Positions 46,835 to 56,400 of a stretch of DNA of 64,000 bases are shown here, piece by piece. How positions within the stretch are numbered: position 1 is the stretch's first letter; every line of letters starts with the position of its first letter. A program made the position numbers and the translations under genes. The notes beneath the pieces are model-generated. The model was not told the origin of the DNA and searched no databases. It saw nothing but the letters and a program-made list of their open reading frames with translations. This stretch comes from Pseudomonas kilonensis (lineage in GTDB: Bacteria > Pseudomonadota > Gammaproteobacteria > Pseudomonadales > Pseudomonadaceae), in the NCBI RefSeq assembly GCF_001269885.1, contig NZ_LHVH01000024.1:645161-709160 (forward strand), given 5' to 3'.

Positions 46835-46931
46835 GTCGAACCTTGTCCTGTTGATCGCAAGAATACGCGTCTGTTAATGCAAACCAGTTGCAGTTGGACA
46901 AGAAGACGATGAGCTCGGAAAAAACCTGAAT

Positions 46932-47915
46932 CTATCGTGCGATTATTTCCTGGCTGCCGTCATCCAGGTTCCGCACTGCCACCGGAAGAATGTTCGGCAG
47001 CGCCTTGAGCAATGCCTCCGGATCATCGGCGCGGAACACACTGGTCAGGCGCAGGTTGCCCACCGCCGCGCTGCCGACCCGCAGGGGATGGGCGCGATAG
47101 CGGGAGACTTCTTCAGCCACTTCCTTGAGCGGTGCGTTGTCGAACACCAGTTTGCCGTTGCGCCAGGCGGTGAGCGCCTCGGCGTTGACCGCGTAAGGTG
47201 TGGCAACTTTGCCCTGGGCATCGATCTGGGTGCCGAGGCCCGCCGTCAGGCTGACGAATTGAGCCAAGGGCGCGGCGCGGCCCTGGACCTTGACGCTGCC
47301 CTGCTCCACCACCACCCGGGTCTGGTCGGCATCGCGACGCACGTCGAAGCGCGTCCCGGTCACCGTCACCTGGCCGTTGCCCGCATCGACGGTGAATGGC
47401 CGACCGGCATCATGCTCGACCGTGAACAAGGCCTCGCCTTCGGCCAGTTCCACCCGGCGTTGATGGTGTGCGAACTCAATACGCAGGCGGCTGCGGCTGT
47501 TGAGGTCGATCACCGAGCCGTCCGGCAAGGCGATATGCCGACGCTCACCGAGGGCGGTGGCGTATTCGCCGCGGTAGTCGGTGGAAGAACTCAAACCGCT
47601 GAACAGCCCCAATCCCAGTGCCACCGCGAACAGCCCCGCGGCGACGGCATAGCGCAACAGCGGTCGGTGCTTGGGACGTTCGGCTGGCGGTTCGCACAGC
47701 GCTTGCAGGCGTTCCTTGGGCAACAGGTCGGTGGCGCTCCAGATGCCCTGCAGCAATTGGACTTCGTCGCGGTGATTGGGATGTTCGTCCAGCCAGGCTT
47801 CGAAACGCCGGCGCTCCTCGATACTCATGGCGTGCGCTTGCAAACGCACGAACCATTGCGCCGCCGCGTCGCGAACCTTGTCCTGCCCGCACGGGCATTC
47901 ACGGCTATCCATCAT
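46932..47915 (-). CDS. fecR: FecR-type anti-sigma/sigma regulator
   Basis: FecR spans the inner membrane and relays receptor occupancy to the sigma factor. The 327-residue protein has an N-terminal cytoplasmic domain (AAQWFVRLQAHAMSIEERRRFEAWLDEHPNHRDEVQLL), one transmembrane helix near 92-110 (YAVAAGLFAVALGLGLFSG), and a periplasmic FecR domain (EYATALGERRHIALPDGSVIDLNSRSRLRIEF). Its start is 37 bases after the fecI stop, so the two are co-transcribed. fecA follows after 97 bases. Confidence 0.94.
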   Translation of the reverse strand: MMDSRECPCGQDKVRDAAAQWFVRLQAHAMSIEERRRFEAWLDEHPNHRDEVQLLQGIWSATDLLPKERLQALCEPPAERPKHRPLLRYAVAAGLFAVALGLGLFSGLSSSTDYRGEYATALGERRHIALPDGSVIDLNSRSRLRIEFAHHQRRVELAEGEALFTVEHDAGRPFTVDAGNGQVTVTGTRFDVRRDADQTRVVVEQGSVKVQGRAAPLAQFVSLTAGLGTQIDAQGKVATPYAVNAEALTAWRNGKLVFDNAPLKEVAEEVSRYRAHPLRVGSAAVGNLRLTSVFRADDPEALLKALPNILPVAVRNLDDGSQEIIAR

Positions 47916-47952
47916 GGAAGGTCCTGTGGTTCAGGTGAAAGAAGGCGACGGA

Positions 47953-48453
47953 TCATTGGCCAGGCCCGTCCAGACGATCGCGCAGATGCCGCAGGGTGCG
48001 GATCATATACTTTTCCACCATGTTCTTTGACAGGCCCAGGCGCTCGGCGATTTCCGCCTGGGTCAGGCCTTCGATCTTCTGCCAGACGAACACCGTGCGG
48101 CAGTTGGCCGGCAGCTCGGCAAGCGCCTGCTCGATGGCGTCGGCCAGTTGGATCGCGTGCATGAAGTGCTCCGGGTCGCCCGAAAACGACTGACCAGGGT
48201 CGATGACAGCCTCTTCCATGGCCCCCCGTCGATCTTCGCGCCGATAGCCATCCACTGCAATGTTGCGCGCCGTCTGATGCAGGTAGGCCCGCGGCTGCTC
48301 GACCGCGCTCGAATCGGACTCAAGCACCCGCACGAAGGTGTCGTGGGCCAGGTCCTCGGCCTGCTGGCGATTGCGCAGGCGACGGGTCCAGGTGCCGATC
48401 AACTCTTCGTAATGCTCGAAAAAGCCGGGTCTGCGGGGCAGCTTTGGGGTCAT
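47953..48453 (-). CDS. fecI: FecI-type ECF sigma factor
   Basis: This 166-residue iron-starvation ECF sigma factor has region 2 (FEHYEELIGTWTRRLRNRQQAEDLAHDTFVRVLE) and region 4 (ALAELPANCRTVFVWQKIEGLTQAEIAERLGLSKNMVEKYMIRTLRHLRDRL). ATG at 48453 fits better than the adjacent GTG. It should direct transcription of fecA when activated through FecA and FecR. An AT-rich inverted repeat upstream may be a Fur site. Confidence 0.94.
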   Translation of the reverse strand: MTPKLPRRPGFFEHYEELIGTWTRRLRNRQQAEDLAHDTFVRVLESDSSAVEQPRAYLHQTARNIAVDGYRREDRRGAMEEAVIDPGQSFSGDPEHFMHAIQLADAIEQALAELPANCRTVFVWQKIEGLTQAEIAERLGLSKNMVEKYMIRTLRHLRDRLDGPGQ

Positions 48454-48480
48454 CACGGCGCGCTGTGGGAACGAGGCGCG

Positions 48481-48499
48481 AATAGTAATGCTTCCTATT
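48481..48499. promoter_or_regulatory. Candidate Fur-like site upstream of fecI
   Basis: AATAG and CTATT flank nine bases within an AT-rich stretch, 28 bases upstream of fecI. Agreement with the 19-base Fur consensus is only partial. Confidence 0.35.
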
Positions 48500-48525
48500 A
48501 ATGTGAAGCAAACCGATTAAATCCG

Positions 48526-48617
48526 TGTGGGAGCAAAGCTTGCTCGCGATGGCGGTGTGTCAGTCAATGGGGCATGGACTATTGGACCGCTATCGCGAGC
48601 AAGCTTTGCTCCCACAG
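48526..48617. repeat. REPIN, AAGCTTGCTCGCG class
   Basis: Homotypic pair of GGGAGCAAAGCTTGCTCGCG arms, followed by a partial arm end (GTGCTCCCACAGG). Confidence 0.9.
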
Positions 48618-48660
48618 GTGTGCTCCCACAGGCTCACCCCCACAGGTATTTTTCTGCTGA

Positions 48661-49101
48661 CTACGCTTCAGGCATCTTGCGAAAGCCCACTGCCAAGCGG
48701 TTCCAGCCGTTGATGGCGTTGATCGCCACGGTCAGGTCGACCATTTCCTTGGGGCTGAAATGCTCGCTCAGCAAGGCATAGTCGGCGTCCGGCGCGTGGG
48801 TGTCGCTCAGACGGGTCAGGGCTTCGGTCCAGGCCAGTGCCGCGCGCTCACGACCGGTGAAGAACGGTGCTTCGCGCCAAGCGGTCACGGCGTACAGCCG
48901 ACGTTCGGTCTCGCCGTCCTTGCGGGCATCGGCGGTGTGCATGTCGATGCAGAAAGCGCAGCCATTGATTTGCGAGGAGCGCAGCTTGACCAGCTCCAGC
49001 AGGGACTTCTCCAGGCCCAGCTTCGAGACGGCGGTTTCCAGGGCCAGCATGGCTTTGAAAGCGTCAGGGGAAGCGGTGTAGAAATCGATACGCGGTTGCA
49101 T
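48661..49101 (-). CDS. AhpD-like carboxymuconolactone decarboxylase family protein
   Basis: This 146-residue protein starts MQPRIDFYTASPDAFKAMLAL and has the CMD family core with a redox CxxC in INGCAFCIDMHTADARKDG and the following conserved His. That is the AhpD-like peroxidase-associated pattern, not a true lactone decarboxylase. The C-terminal EMVDLTVAINAINGWNRLAVGFRKMP is typical. The physiological partner is unknown. It is transcribed alone between two REPINs. Confidence 0.9.
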   Translation of the reverse strand: MQPRIDFYTASPDAFKAMLALETAVSKLGLEKSLLELVKLRSSQINGCAFCIDMHTADARKDGETERRLYAVTAWREAPFFTGRERAALAWTEALTRLSDTHAPDADYALLSEHFSPKEMVDLTVAINAINGWNRLAVGFRKMPEA

Positions 49102-49248
49102 GGTGAACTCCAGGACAATTGGGTGTAGCGCTACGTTAGCCGTGCGGTGGCGCGGTACAAATAGCCAATTGTTGGGAAGTTCGGGTGGCCAATGGCAGAC
49201 CGATGCTAATCCTTTGGGAAGAACACGAATCTATCGTGGCGAGGGAAT

Positions 49249-49335
49249 TGTGGGAGCAAGGCTTGCCCGCGATGGGTGCGATGCAGTCCTTCAGAGATCG
49301 AGGCGCCTGTTTCGCGAGCAAGCTTTGCTCCCACA
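49249..49335. repeat. REPIN, mixed arms
   Basis: Left arm GCAAGGCTTGCCCGCG type, right arm complement of GCAAAGCTTGCTCGCG. The interior ends GAGGCGCCTGTTTCGC. Confidence 0.88.
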
Positions 49336-49352
49336 CAGCGAGGGAGCGCGGT

Positions 49353-50795
49353 TCAAGCCCGGCTGCGCAACCATTGCAAAAAGCGTTTCTTGGCGATGGG
49401 CTTGGGGGCTTCGCGGGTCAGGTTCTGGGCCAGGTGCATGCGTACGTCCAGCAGGTTTTTCATCGCGTCGTTGATGTCGCGACGGGCCTCGAGGCATGGC
49501 TTGAGGTAGCTGTTCTCGATGCGGTACAGGGTGCAGAAAGTCTTGGCGGAAAAATTCGCCAGCGCCGCCTGCTCGGCGACGATCCCGGCTTCGCCGATCA
49601 CCTCCCCCGGCCCCATGCGCCCGCCCTCGAGTGGCTGGCCGTTGCGCATGAGGGTCACGCTGACCACCCCGGACTCGATGATGAACAGATGATCGCTGAC
49701 CTCCCCGGCCGCCAGGATCACGTCACCCGCACGGAAGGTCTGCAGGGTCATGTTCTGGCTGAAGGTGTCTTTCTCGTCCTGGCGCAGGGTAGAGAAAATG
49801 TTCGAGCTTTCCAGCAACGCCCGGGGCCGCGACACCGCCTGGGGAGCCGCGCTTTCACTGGTGGACAACAGGCTCACGCCCGACGCCTGCAAATGCCGGA
49901 ACGCCAGGTCGAACAGCTGGTTGCGCACCGTGCGTTTCTGGGCCATGGAGGCAACGAACCCGCTGATCTCGTACTCCGCGCCGCCACTGCCGCTGCTTTT
50001 GAGCGTCACGCAGGGGGCCGGGCTGGCGAGCAAGGAACGACAGCCGATCATCGCCCGCTCCAACGCGTCGATCACGGTTTGTGGCCGCGCATGAGGGCTG
50101 ACCTGGATGCTGATGGACAAGCCATGGACATCGCTGGGTCGACTGAAGTTGATGACCTTGGCCTTCGCCGCCAACGAGTTGGGAATCACCGCCATGCTGC
50201 CCTGGGCGGTCTGCAAGCGCGTGGCCCGCCAATCGATGTCAGTGACCCGGCCTTCGGTGCCGTCGATGGAAATCCAGTCATCGAGCTGATAAGGCTTGGT
50301 GGTGTTGAGCACGATCCCGGAGAACACGTCGCTGAGGGTGCTCTGCAAGGCCAGGCCGACGATGATCGCCATCGCGCCGGACGTCGCCAGCACGCCTTTG
50401 ACCGGCAAATCCAGCACGTAGGCCATTGCGGCGATGACGGCGATCAGGAAAATCACCGCGCCGAGCAAATCCTGCAGCAACCGCCCGGTATGGCCGACCC
50501 GTTGCATCATCGCCGCGCCGATCAGCACCGTCAGGGTTCGCGCGGCAAACAGCCACCAGGTGATCTGCAAACCGGTAGCCGCCAGGTGCCGCGGCACATC
50601 GTCAACCCACTGCGCCGGGACCATGGGGTTGAGACCCTCGTTGAACAGCAGCACGCTGAACAACGAAAAAATCACCAGCCTTGCGCCGACTTTCCAATAG
50701 ATCCGAGCCGCACTGACCAAATGCCACATCAGTAGGTCGAGCACCAGCAGCGCCAGGGCACAGAGCAGCGGGTGCTCGGAGATCAGAGACAGCAT
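49353..50795 (-). CDS. MscS-family mechanosensitive channel with C-terminal cyclic-nucleotide-binding domain
   Basis: This 480-residue inner-membrane protein starts MLSLISEHPLLCALALLVLDLLMW. It has about five helices, the MscS pore helix and beta domain (LATSGAMAIIVGLALQSTLSDVFSGIVLNTTKPYQLDDWISIDGTEGRVTDIDWRATRLQT), then a cNMP-binding domain near residues 325-440 (FRAGDVILAAGEVSDHLFIIESGVVSVTLMRNG, GEVIGEAGIVAEQAALANFSA). The region matches the general PBC fold, but the Arg that grips the cyclic phosphate is not evident, so a non-canonical ligand or no ligand is possible. It probably vents solutes under tension, with ligand gating. Confidence 0.88.
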   Translation of the reverse strand: MLSLISEHPLLCALALLVLDLLMWHLVSAARIYWKVGARLVIFSLFSVLLFNEGLNPMVPAQWVDDVPRHLAATGLQITWWLFAARTLTVLIGAAMMQRVGHTGRLLQDLLGAVIFLIAVIAAMAYVLDLPVKGVLATSGAMAIIVGLALQSTLSDVFSGIVLNTTKPYQLDDWISIDGTEGRVTDIDWRATRLQTAQGSMAVIPNSLAAKAKVINFSRPSDVHGLSISIQVSPHARPQTVIDALERAMIGCRSLLASPAPCVTLKSSGSGGAEYEISGFVASMAQKRTVRNQLFDLAFRHLQASGVSLLSTSESAAPQAVSRPRALLESSNIFSTLRQDEKDTFSQNMTLQTFRAGDVILAAGEVSDHLFIIESGVVSVTLMRNGQPLEGGRMGPGEVIGEAGIVAEQAALANFSAKTFCTLYRIENSYLKPCLEARRDINDAMKNLLDVRMHLAQNLTREAPKPIAKKRFLQWLRSRA

Positions 50796-50870
50796 CGGGA
50801 CAGCTCCAGGAAGGCGATTGGCGAAGATTGGCACAGATTGACCAGGCTGTAGAGATCCCCACAAAACTCC

Positions 50871-50959
50871 TGTGGGAGCGGGCTTGCTCGCGAAGGCGGA
50901 GTGTCAGTGAAGTAAATGTCTGCTGACACAACGCCTTCGCGAGCAAGCCCGCTCCCACA
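50871..50959. repeat. REPIN, GCGGGC class with GTGTCAG/CTGACAC interior
   Basis: Interior AAGGCGGAGTGTCAGTGAAG ... CTGACACAACGCCTTCG; nearly identical to the element at 52006. Confidence 0.9.
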
Positions 50960-50989
50960 TTTGGATCGGAGTGGCTGTTGTTTTCGCGT

Positions 50990-51856
50990 TCAGTCGTCCA
51001 TCCGGCCAAAGCGCCCGGAGTGGAAGTCTTCGAAGGCCTGGTGGATTTCCTGCTCGCTGTTCATCACGAACGGACCATGGCCGACGATGGGTTCGTCGAT
51101 CGGCTCGCCACTGAGCAGCAGCACCACGGCATCGTTATTGGCTTGCAGGCTCAATTGGTCGCCAGCCCGGTCGAACAGGGCCATTTGCCCGGCCTCGACC
51201 CGTTCGCGGCCATTGGCCTGGACCGAGCCTCGCAGCACCACCAATGCGGTGTTGTGGCCCTCGTGCAGGTCAAGGATGAGGTTTTTCCCGGCATTCAAGC
51301 GGATGTCCCAGACGTCGATGGGCGTGAAGGTCCTGGCGGGGCCTTGCTGCCCTTCGAAGCGCCCGGCAATCAGGCGCAGGCTGCCGGCGTTGTCCTTCAA
51401 GGCGATGTTCGGAATGTCGCCCTTGAGGATCGTCTGGTAGCCGGCCGGGGCCATCTTGTCCTTGGCGGGCAGGTTGACCCACAACTGGACCATCTCCATG
51501 AACCCGCCCTGCCGGGCGAAAGCTTCGGAGTGGAATTCTTCATGGATGATGCCGGAAGCAGCGGTCATCCATTGCACGTCGCCGGGACCGATCTTGCCGC
51601 CGCTGCCGGTGGAGTCACGGTGCTCCAGTTCGCCCTGGTAGACGATGGTCACGGTTTCGAAACCGCGATGCGGGTGCTGGCCGACACCACGACGTTCGGT
51701 GGTGGGCGTAAATTCAGTCGGGGCGGCGTGGTCCAGCAGCAGGAACGGGCTGACGTGCTTGCCCAGGTTGTCATAGGAAAACAGCGTGCGAACCTGGAAG
51801 CCATCGCCGACCCAATGGGGCCGTGGACTGGTGTAGAGGCCGATGATGTTTTTCAT
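50990..51856 (-). CDS. Pirin family protein
   Basis: This 288-residue cupin of the pirin family starts MKNIIGLYTSPRPHWVGDGFQVRTLFSYDN. Metal-binding residues are visible in HPHRGFETVT and GIIHEEFH, and a second cupin domain follows. Bacterial pirins include quercetinases and metabolic modulators, so the activity is not assigned. Two short perfect palindromes lie directly upstream. It is bracketed by two nearly identical REPINs. Confidence 0.92.
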   Translation of the reverse strand: MKNIIGLYTSPRPHWVGDGFQVRTLFSYDNLGKHVSPFLLLDHAAPTEFTPTTERRGVGQHPHRGFETVTIVYQGELEHRDSTGSGGKIGPGDVQWMTAASGIIHEEFHSEAFARQGGFMEMVQLWVNLPAKDKMAPAGYQTILKGDIPNIALKDNAGSLRLIAGRFEGQQGPARTFTPIDVWDIRLNAGKNLILDLHEGHNTALVVLRGSVQANGRERVEAGQMALFDRAGDQLSLQANNDAVVLLLSGEPIDEPIVGHGPFVMNSEQEIHQAFEDFHSGRFGRMDD

Positions 51857-51914
51857 GCTGCGTCTCCAAAAATCAGGTGCTGCGATTTAATGGAGACAGC
51901 TTAGAACCGACACC

Positions 51915-51965
51915 TTTGCAGCACTAGACTGCAAAAATCGGCTTTAGCGTTCTATCCAGAGAACG
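51915..51965. promoter_or_regulatory. Two palindromes upstream of pirin
   Basis: TTTGCAG/CTGCAAA with a 7-base spacer (51915-51935) and CGTTCT/AGAACG with a 6-base spacer (51948-51965), 59-109 bases before the pirin start. They are candidate operators; the regulator is unknown. Confidence 0.4.
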
Positions 51966-52005
51966 ATTGAGCATTTAGAAAAACTTCAATGTCACCACAG
52001 TTCCC

Positions 52006-52096
52006 CTGTGGGAGCGGGCTTGCTCGCGAATGCGGAGTGTCAGTGAAGTAAATGCTGGCTGACACACCGCATTCGCGAGCAAGCCCGCTCCCACAG
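52006..52096. repeat. REPIN, GCGGGC class with GTGTCAG/CTGACAC interior
   Basis: Interior AATGCGGAGTGTCAGTGAAG ... CTGACACACCGCATTCG; the partner of the element at 50871 on the other side of pirin. Confidence 0.9.
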
Positions 52097-52113
52097 GTTT
52101 GGGTGTAACTCAT

Positions 52114-52746
52114 TCAAATATGATTGCGCTTGGCAAATTCCGACAGCCCCACCAAGGATTGCAGGCCAAGCTTTTCCAGCAGCCGAGTCTTGTAGGTGCT
52201 GACGGTTTTTGGACTCAGGAACAGGCTTTCGGCGATGTCCTTGCCGCGCATGCCCATGGCCAGCATGCGCAGGATGGACAACTCGCGGGTGGAGAGGCTT
52301 TCCAGCGCCTGTTGTTCGCTGCGCTGCTGAAAATCCAGCCTGACGGACATCTGCGGAAAATAGGCATAACCGGACTTCAAGGCCTGGATGGCCTTGGTCA
52401 GCTCCTTGAGGTCGCTTTTCTTGGTCACAAAGCCCCGCGCACCGGCCGAGATGCAGCGGTTGCAGAAATGCTGCGCATCCTGGGCCGTGAACACCAGCAC
52501 GCTGCACTCAGGGAACTGGGCCATGATCCAGACCAGCAGGTCCAGGCCATCGAAACCGTTCATCACCAGGTCCAGGATCACCAGGTCTGGCGCACACTCC
52601 TTGATGAGGGCCCTGGCATCGGCCACACCGCTGGCGTCCCGGATATGGGTGAATGCCTCATTCTGGCAAATAAGCCGCAGCGCCCCTCGTATGACAGGGT
52701 GGTCATCCACGATCAACACGTCTTTCAAGGCAATTCCCCAGGTCAT
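52114..52746 (-). CDS. LuxR/NarL-family response regulator
   Basis: The 210-residue regulator has a receiver (VLIVDDHP, phospho-acceptor Asp59 in DLVILDLVMNG, Lys in FVTKKSD) and a LuxR-type helix-turn-helix (LSTRELSILRMLAMGMRGKDIAESLFLSPKTVSTYKTRLLEKLG). Upstream ATGs at 52797 and 52767 are possible but add no family sequence. It is last in a three-gene minus-strand cluster with a degenerate receiver and a BvgS/EvgS-type kinase, so it is the probable output of that kinase. Confidence 0.92.
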   Translation of the reverse strand: MTWGIALKDVLIVDDHPVIRGALRLICQNEAFTHIRDASGVADARALIKECAPDLVILDLVMNGFDGLDLLVWIMAQFPECSVLVFTAQDAQHFCNRCISAGARGFVTKKSDLKELTKAIQALKSGYAYFPQMSVRLDFQQRSEQQALESLSTRELSILRMLAMGMRGKDIAESLFLSPKTVSTYKTRLLEKLGLQSLVGLSEFAKRNHI

Positions 52747-52842
52747 TACAAACGGCACCGGCGCCATGACTGCACCGGACTCTTGCACAAGCCCCAAGCC
52801 CTGCCACCTGTCAGATCCGACAGTGCAGACCAGCGGTCTTCC

Positions 52843-53277
52843 TCAGCGTCCATGGCCCTGCCTGAGAGGGTGGGTCCACGGTTGCAGCGACTCACTGGCA
52901 TGAGGGTCGACCCGCTCCATCAGGCGTCGCAGGGAGGCAAGGTCAGGCAGTGGCGCCTGGCTCAGGTGCAGGCTCGATCGACGCGCAACGGGCACCGGCG
53001 ACCGACTGGCCGGTGGCGCGTTGTAAATCATTCCGTGACGAACCTGTGGGTTATAGATAACAAAATCGTGCAAGTCCAACGCCCCGCTTGCCAGCCCGGC
53101 ATTGACGACAATCAGGTCGAAGGGCTCGCTGCCGTACTCCACCAGCGTCAGCAACTCTTGCACATGGCTCACGGGGACAATCCGGAAATAGCCCTGTTGA
53201 TTGAACAGGCGCTCCAGCACGATTCGATGAGCGTGGTGTGGGTCGGCAATCAGGATACGGAGTGCTTTGTTCGGCAT
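52843..53277 (-). CDS. Degenerate response-regulator receiver protein
   Basis: This 144-residue protein begins like a receiver (MPNKALRILIADPHHAHRIVLERLFNQQGYFRI). The phospho-acceptor position in EPFDLIVVNAGLASG is Asn59 instead of Asp. Only one of the paired acids remains (Asp12), and the usual Thr/Ser and Lys of the second half are not recognisable. The C-terminal 60 residues are Pro/Arg-rich with no DNA-binding domain. It cannot be phosphorylated in the normal way. It sits between the hybrid kinase and the LuxR regulator, so a role as decoy or adaptor is plausible. Confidence 0.75.
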   Translation of the reverse strand: MPNKALRILIADPHHAHRIVLERLFNQQGYFRIVPVSHVQELLTLVEYGSEPFDLIVVNAGLASGALDLHDFVIYNPQVRHGMIYNAPPASRSPVPVARRSSLHLSQAPLPDLASLRRLMERVDPHASESLQPWTHPLRQGHGR

Positions 53278-53404
53278 GGCAAGCTTTCCAATAGCAACGC
53301 GCCAGGTAGAAACCGGCTCAGAACATTAAGGGCCGTCAGGCTAGAGGAAGCGTTTGAAAGACGATGTAGGACTATTCCTAAAATGAAGCCAGACGAAGCC
53401 CTTG

Positions 53405-56400
53405 TTAGGTCTTCAGTTGCTCCGCCAGGTGCTCGATGGCTTGGCGAATATCTTCCACGGTTTGGGCGAGCAGCAACGTGTCGCCGCCCCGACAAGCGCT
53501 TTCCAGCGCCTCGCAGGCGGCGATCAGGCGTTGCGCCTGGACGATCCGCGCCCCACCCTTGATCCGGTGCGCCAGGTCCGCCAAGCCCGGCAAGTCGTGT
53601 CGGCCGGACAGGTGCAACAGTCGCGCTAGATCGTCGGCATTGCTGCTGACCAGTTCCTCCAGCAGCGCCCTGATGGCGGTCGTGTCGCCGCCGGTCAGTT
53701 GTTCCAGGCTGGTCAAATCAAAGCCATCGCTGGGCTGAGGCGCCGCCGCGTGCGGCGTGACCGAAGCCAGGCACGCATTGAGCTCCCGAAGGCCGATGGG
53801 TTTGAACAGGCAATCGTCCATCCCGGCCTCGGCGCAGCGGTCCTTTTCCTCAGGCTGGGCGTTGGCCGTGAAGCCCAGGATCACCCCGGGCGACAGGTTT
53901 TGCGCACGCTCTTCGTCGCGAATGGCCCGTGCGAGTTCGTAGCCGCTCATCAAGGGCATGTTGCAGTCGGTGATGACCACATCGAAGTATTCGCTGCGCC
54001 AGGCCTGCAGACCCTCGACACCGTTCTGCGCCTCCTGGACACGATGGCCCAGGTAGCCCAGTTGCTGGGACAGCAGCAAGCGGTTGGCCGGGTAGTCGTC
54101 GACCACCAGGATACTCAGCGCCCGGTCCGGCACCGGCGCCTCGGCCTCGACAGGTGGCGCGGTCGGCAAAGCGTCGAGCAGGGGCAGGTCCAGCAGGATC
54201 TCGACCTGCGTGCCCGCCCCCGCCACGCTGCGCAACGTCAGGGTGCCGCCCATCATTTCGCACAAGGTGCGGCTGATGACCAGCCCCAGCCCGGAACCGC
54301 TGCGGGCCGACTGGGTCGTGTGGCTGGCCTGGGTAAAGGGGCTGAACAGGCGGCGTTGGTCCTCAGGCGAAATACCGCAGCCGGTGTCCTCGACGCGCAG
54401 GCAAACGCCCAGGCGTCCGTGTTCAACGTCCAGCTCGCCGCGCACACTCAGGCGCACCTCACCCTGTTCGGTGAACTTGATGGCGTTGCTCAACAGGTTC
54501 GAGACGATCTGCTTGAAGCGCAACGGGTCGATCAACACGTCACGGTTGACCCCGGCATCCAATACCCGTTGCAGGCGCAGGTGTTTCTGCCGGGCCAGGC
54601 CCTCGAAAATCCGCACCACCGACTCGGTCAATTCGTGCAGATTGGCCCGCTGCGGCGCCAGCGACAACTTGCCCGACTCGATGCGGGCGATGTCGAGGAT
54701 GTCGCCGATCAAGTCCAGCATGCCATGGGCGGCCCCCGACGCGACCTCGATGGCGAAGCGGTCCACGATGCCTTGGTCGGCTTTTTTCAGGGCCAGTTCC
54801 AGCAGGCCGATCACCGCATTCATCGGCGTACGGATCTCATGGCTCATGGTCGCCACGAAAGTGGTCTTGGCCCGATTGGCGTCGTCGGCGCTTTCCTTGG
54901 CGACGCGCAATTGCTCCAGCAGGCGCCGCAAGTAAATGACCCAGCCCAAGGTCACCAGCAACAGCAGCGCAGCGACGGTGAACCCTTGCAGAATCGTGGT
55001 GCGGTTGCGCAGCCAATAACTGTCGTCGATCACCACCTCACTGCGCCAGCGGTTGGTCAGCTCGTCCATCTCTTCGGGAGAAATGCTCAACAGCGCCTTG
55101 TCGAGAATCGAATAAAGCTCCAATGCGCCCCGGTTCGTCGCCAACGCAACGCGCGCGGGCAAGGTGCCGACGGTACTGGTGACCTGCAACGTGTCGCGGT
55201 ACTGGCGGGAGATCATGTAGCGGGCGCTGATCAGCGGATTGATCGCAGCGTCCGCCGTGCCGGCGGCGACCATGGCCATGGCGTCGGCGGTGGTTTGTGC
55301 CGTCACCAACTGCACGCGGGGGAATTGCTCCAGCAGGAACTCGCGCAACACGTTGCCGCGCACCAGCGCCAGGCGCTTGCCGGCCATCTGGTCCAGGGTT
55401 AGCGGGCCCTTGGCCCGAGCGGGCACCACCAGCACGAACGGGTTCGTCAGGTACGGTCGGGTAAAGCGCAACTCGTCTTCAAGTTCGGTGCTGGGTATGG
55501 CGGTCGCCAGGACATCGGCCTTGCCGCTCTTGATCTGCCCGATCAAATCGTCAACCGAACCGCCACGCTGCACATCGAATTTCAAACCGGTGCGCAAACT
55601 GATCCTCGCCAGCACATCGGCGCCGATGCCGCGCAAATGGCCTTGTTCATCGAAGAACGTCAGCGGCAGGAAGTTTTCGTTGGCGGCGACTTTGATCCGT
55701 GGGTGGGCATCCAGCCAGCGCTGCTCCTTGACGCTGAAATGCAGCGCCTGCTGACCCGGCATGCTCGCGCCGCCGGCACTCCAGCGCCTCAGGATGCTCA
55801 TGTGTTCGCTGGCGGGAATGGCTTGCAGCGCGGCATTGACGATGCGCAACAGCCGCGCGTTATCGCGGCTGACCGCAAAGGCGAACGGCTGCACTTCCAT
55901 GCGCGAGAAATCGGCCAGTTGAATATTGTTCAGGTAATTCTTGCTGATCAGGTAGTTGGAACTGATCGAATCCCCCAGATAAACGTCGGCCTGACCAAAT
56001 GCCACGGCGCCGATGGCGCTCAAGGTCGAGGGGAACAGCTGCAAGGAGGCTTCGGGATAAAACGCCTCGACCGTCTCCGGCGGCAAGTAGTGATACAGCA
56101 TCGCCACGCGCTTGCCCGCCAGGTCGCTGGGCAAATCCTGGCTGTCGTCGATGCGGGCCACGAGGGTGGGCAGGTCATCGGCATAGGCCTGGGACATCGC
56201 CAGGTCCGGATCGGCGGCTTCGAAGCCGTTGGCGGTGCCGAGCATATCGATCTCGCCGCCACGCAGGGCCTGGAGCGATTCGGCACGGGACGGATAGCGC
56301 TGGACCTGCACCTGGATGTGCAAGAGTTGCCCGAGCAATTGTGCGTAGTCGGCGGTCAGGCCTTCATAGTCGCGACCATTGCCGGTGATGCTGAACGGCG

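Noticed and set aside
46835..46931. FecI-dependent promoter between fecR and fecA
   Set aside because: Such a promoter is expected here, but I could not align a convincing -35/-10 pair in these 97 bases.
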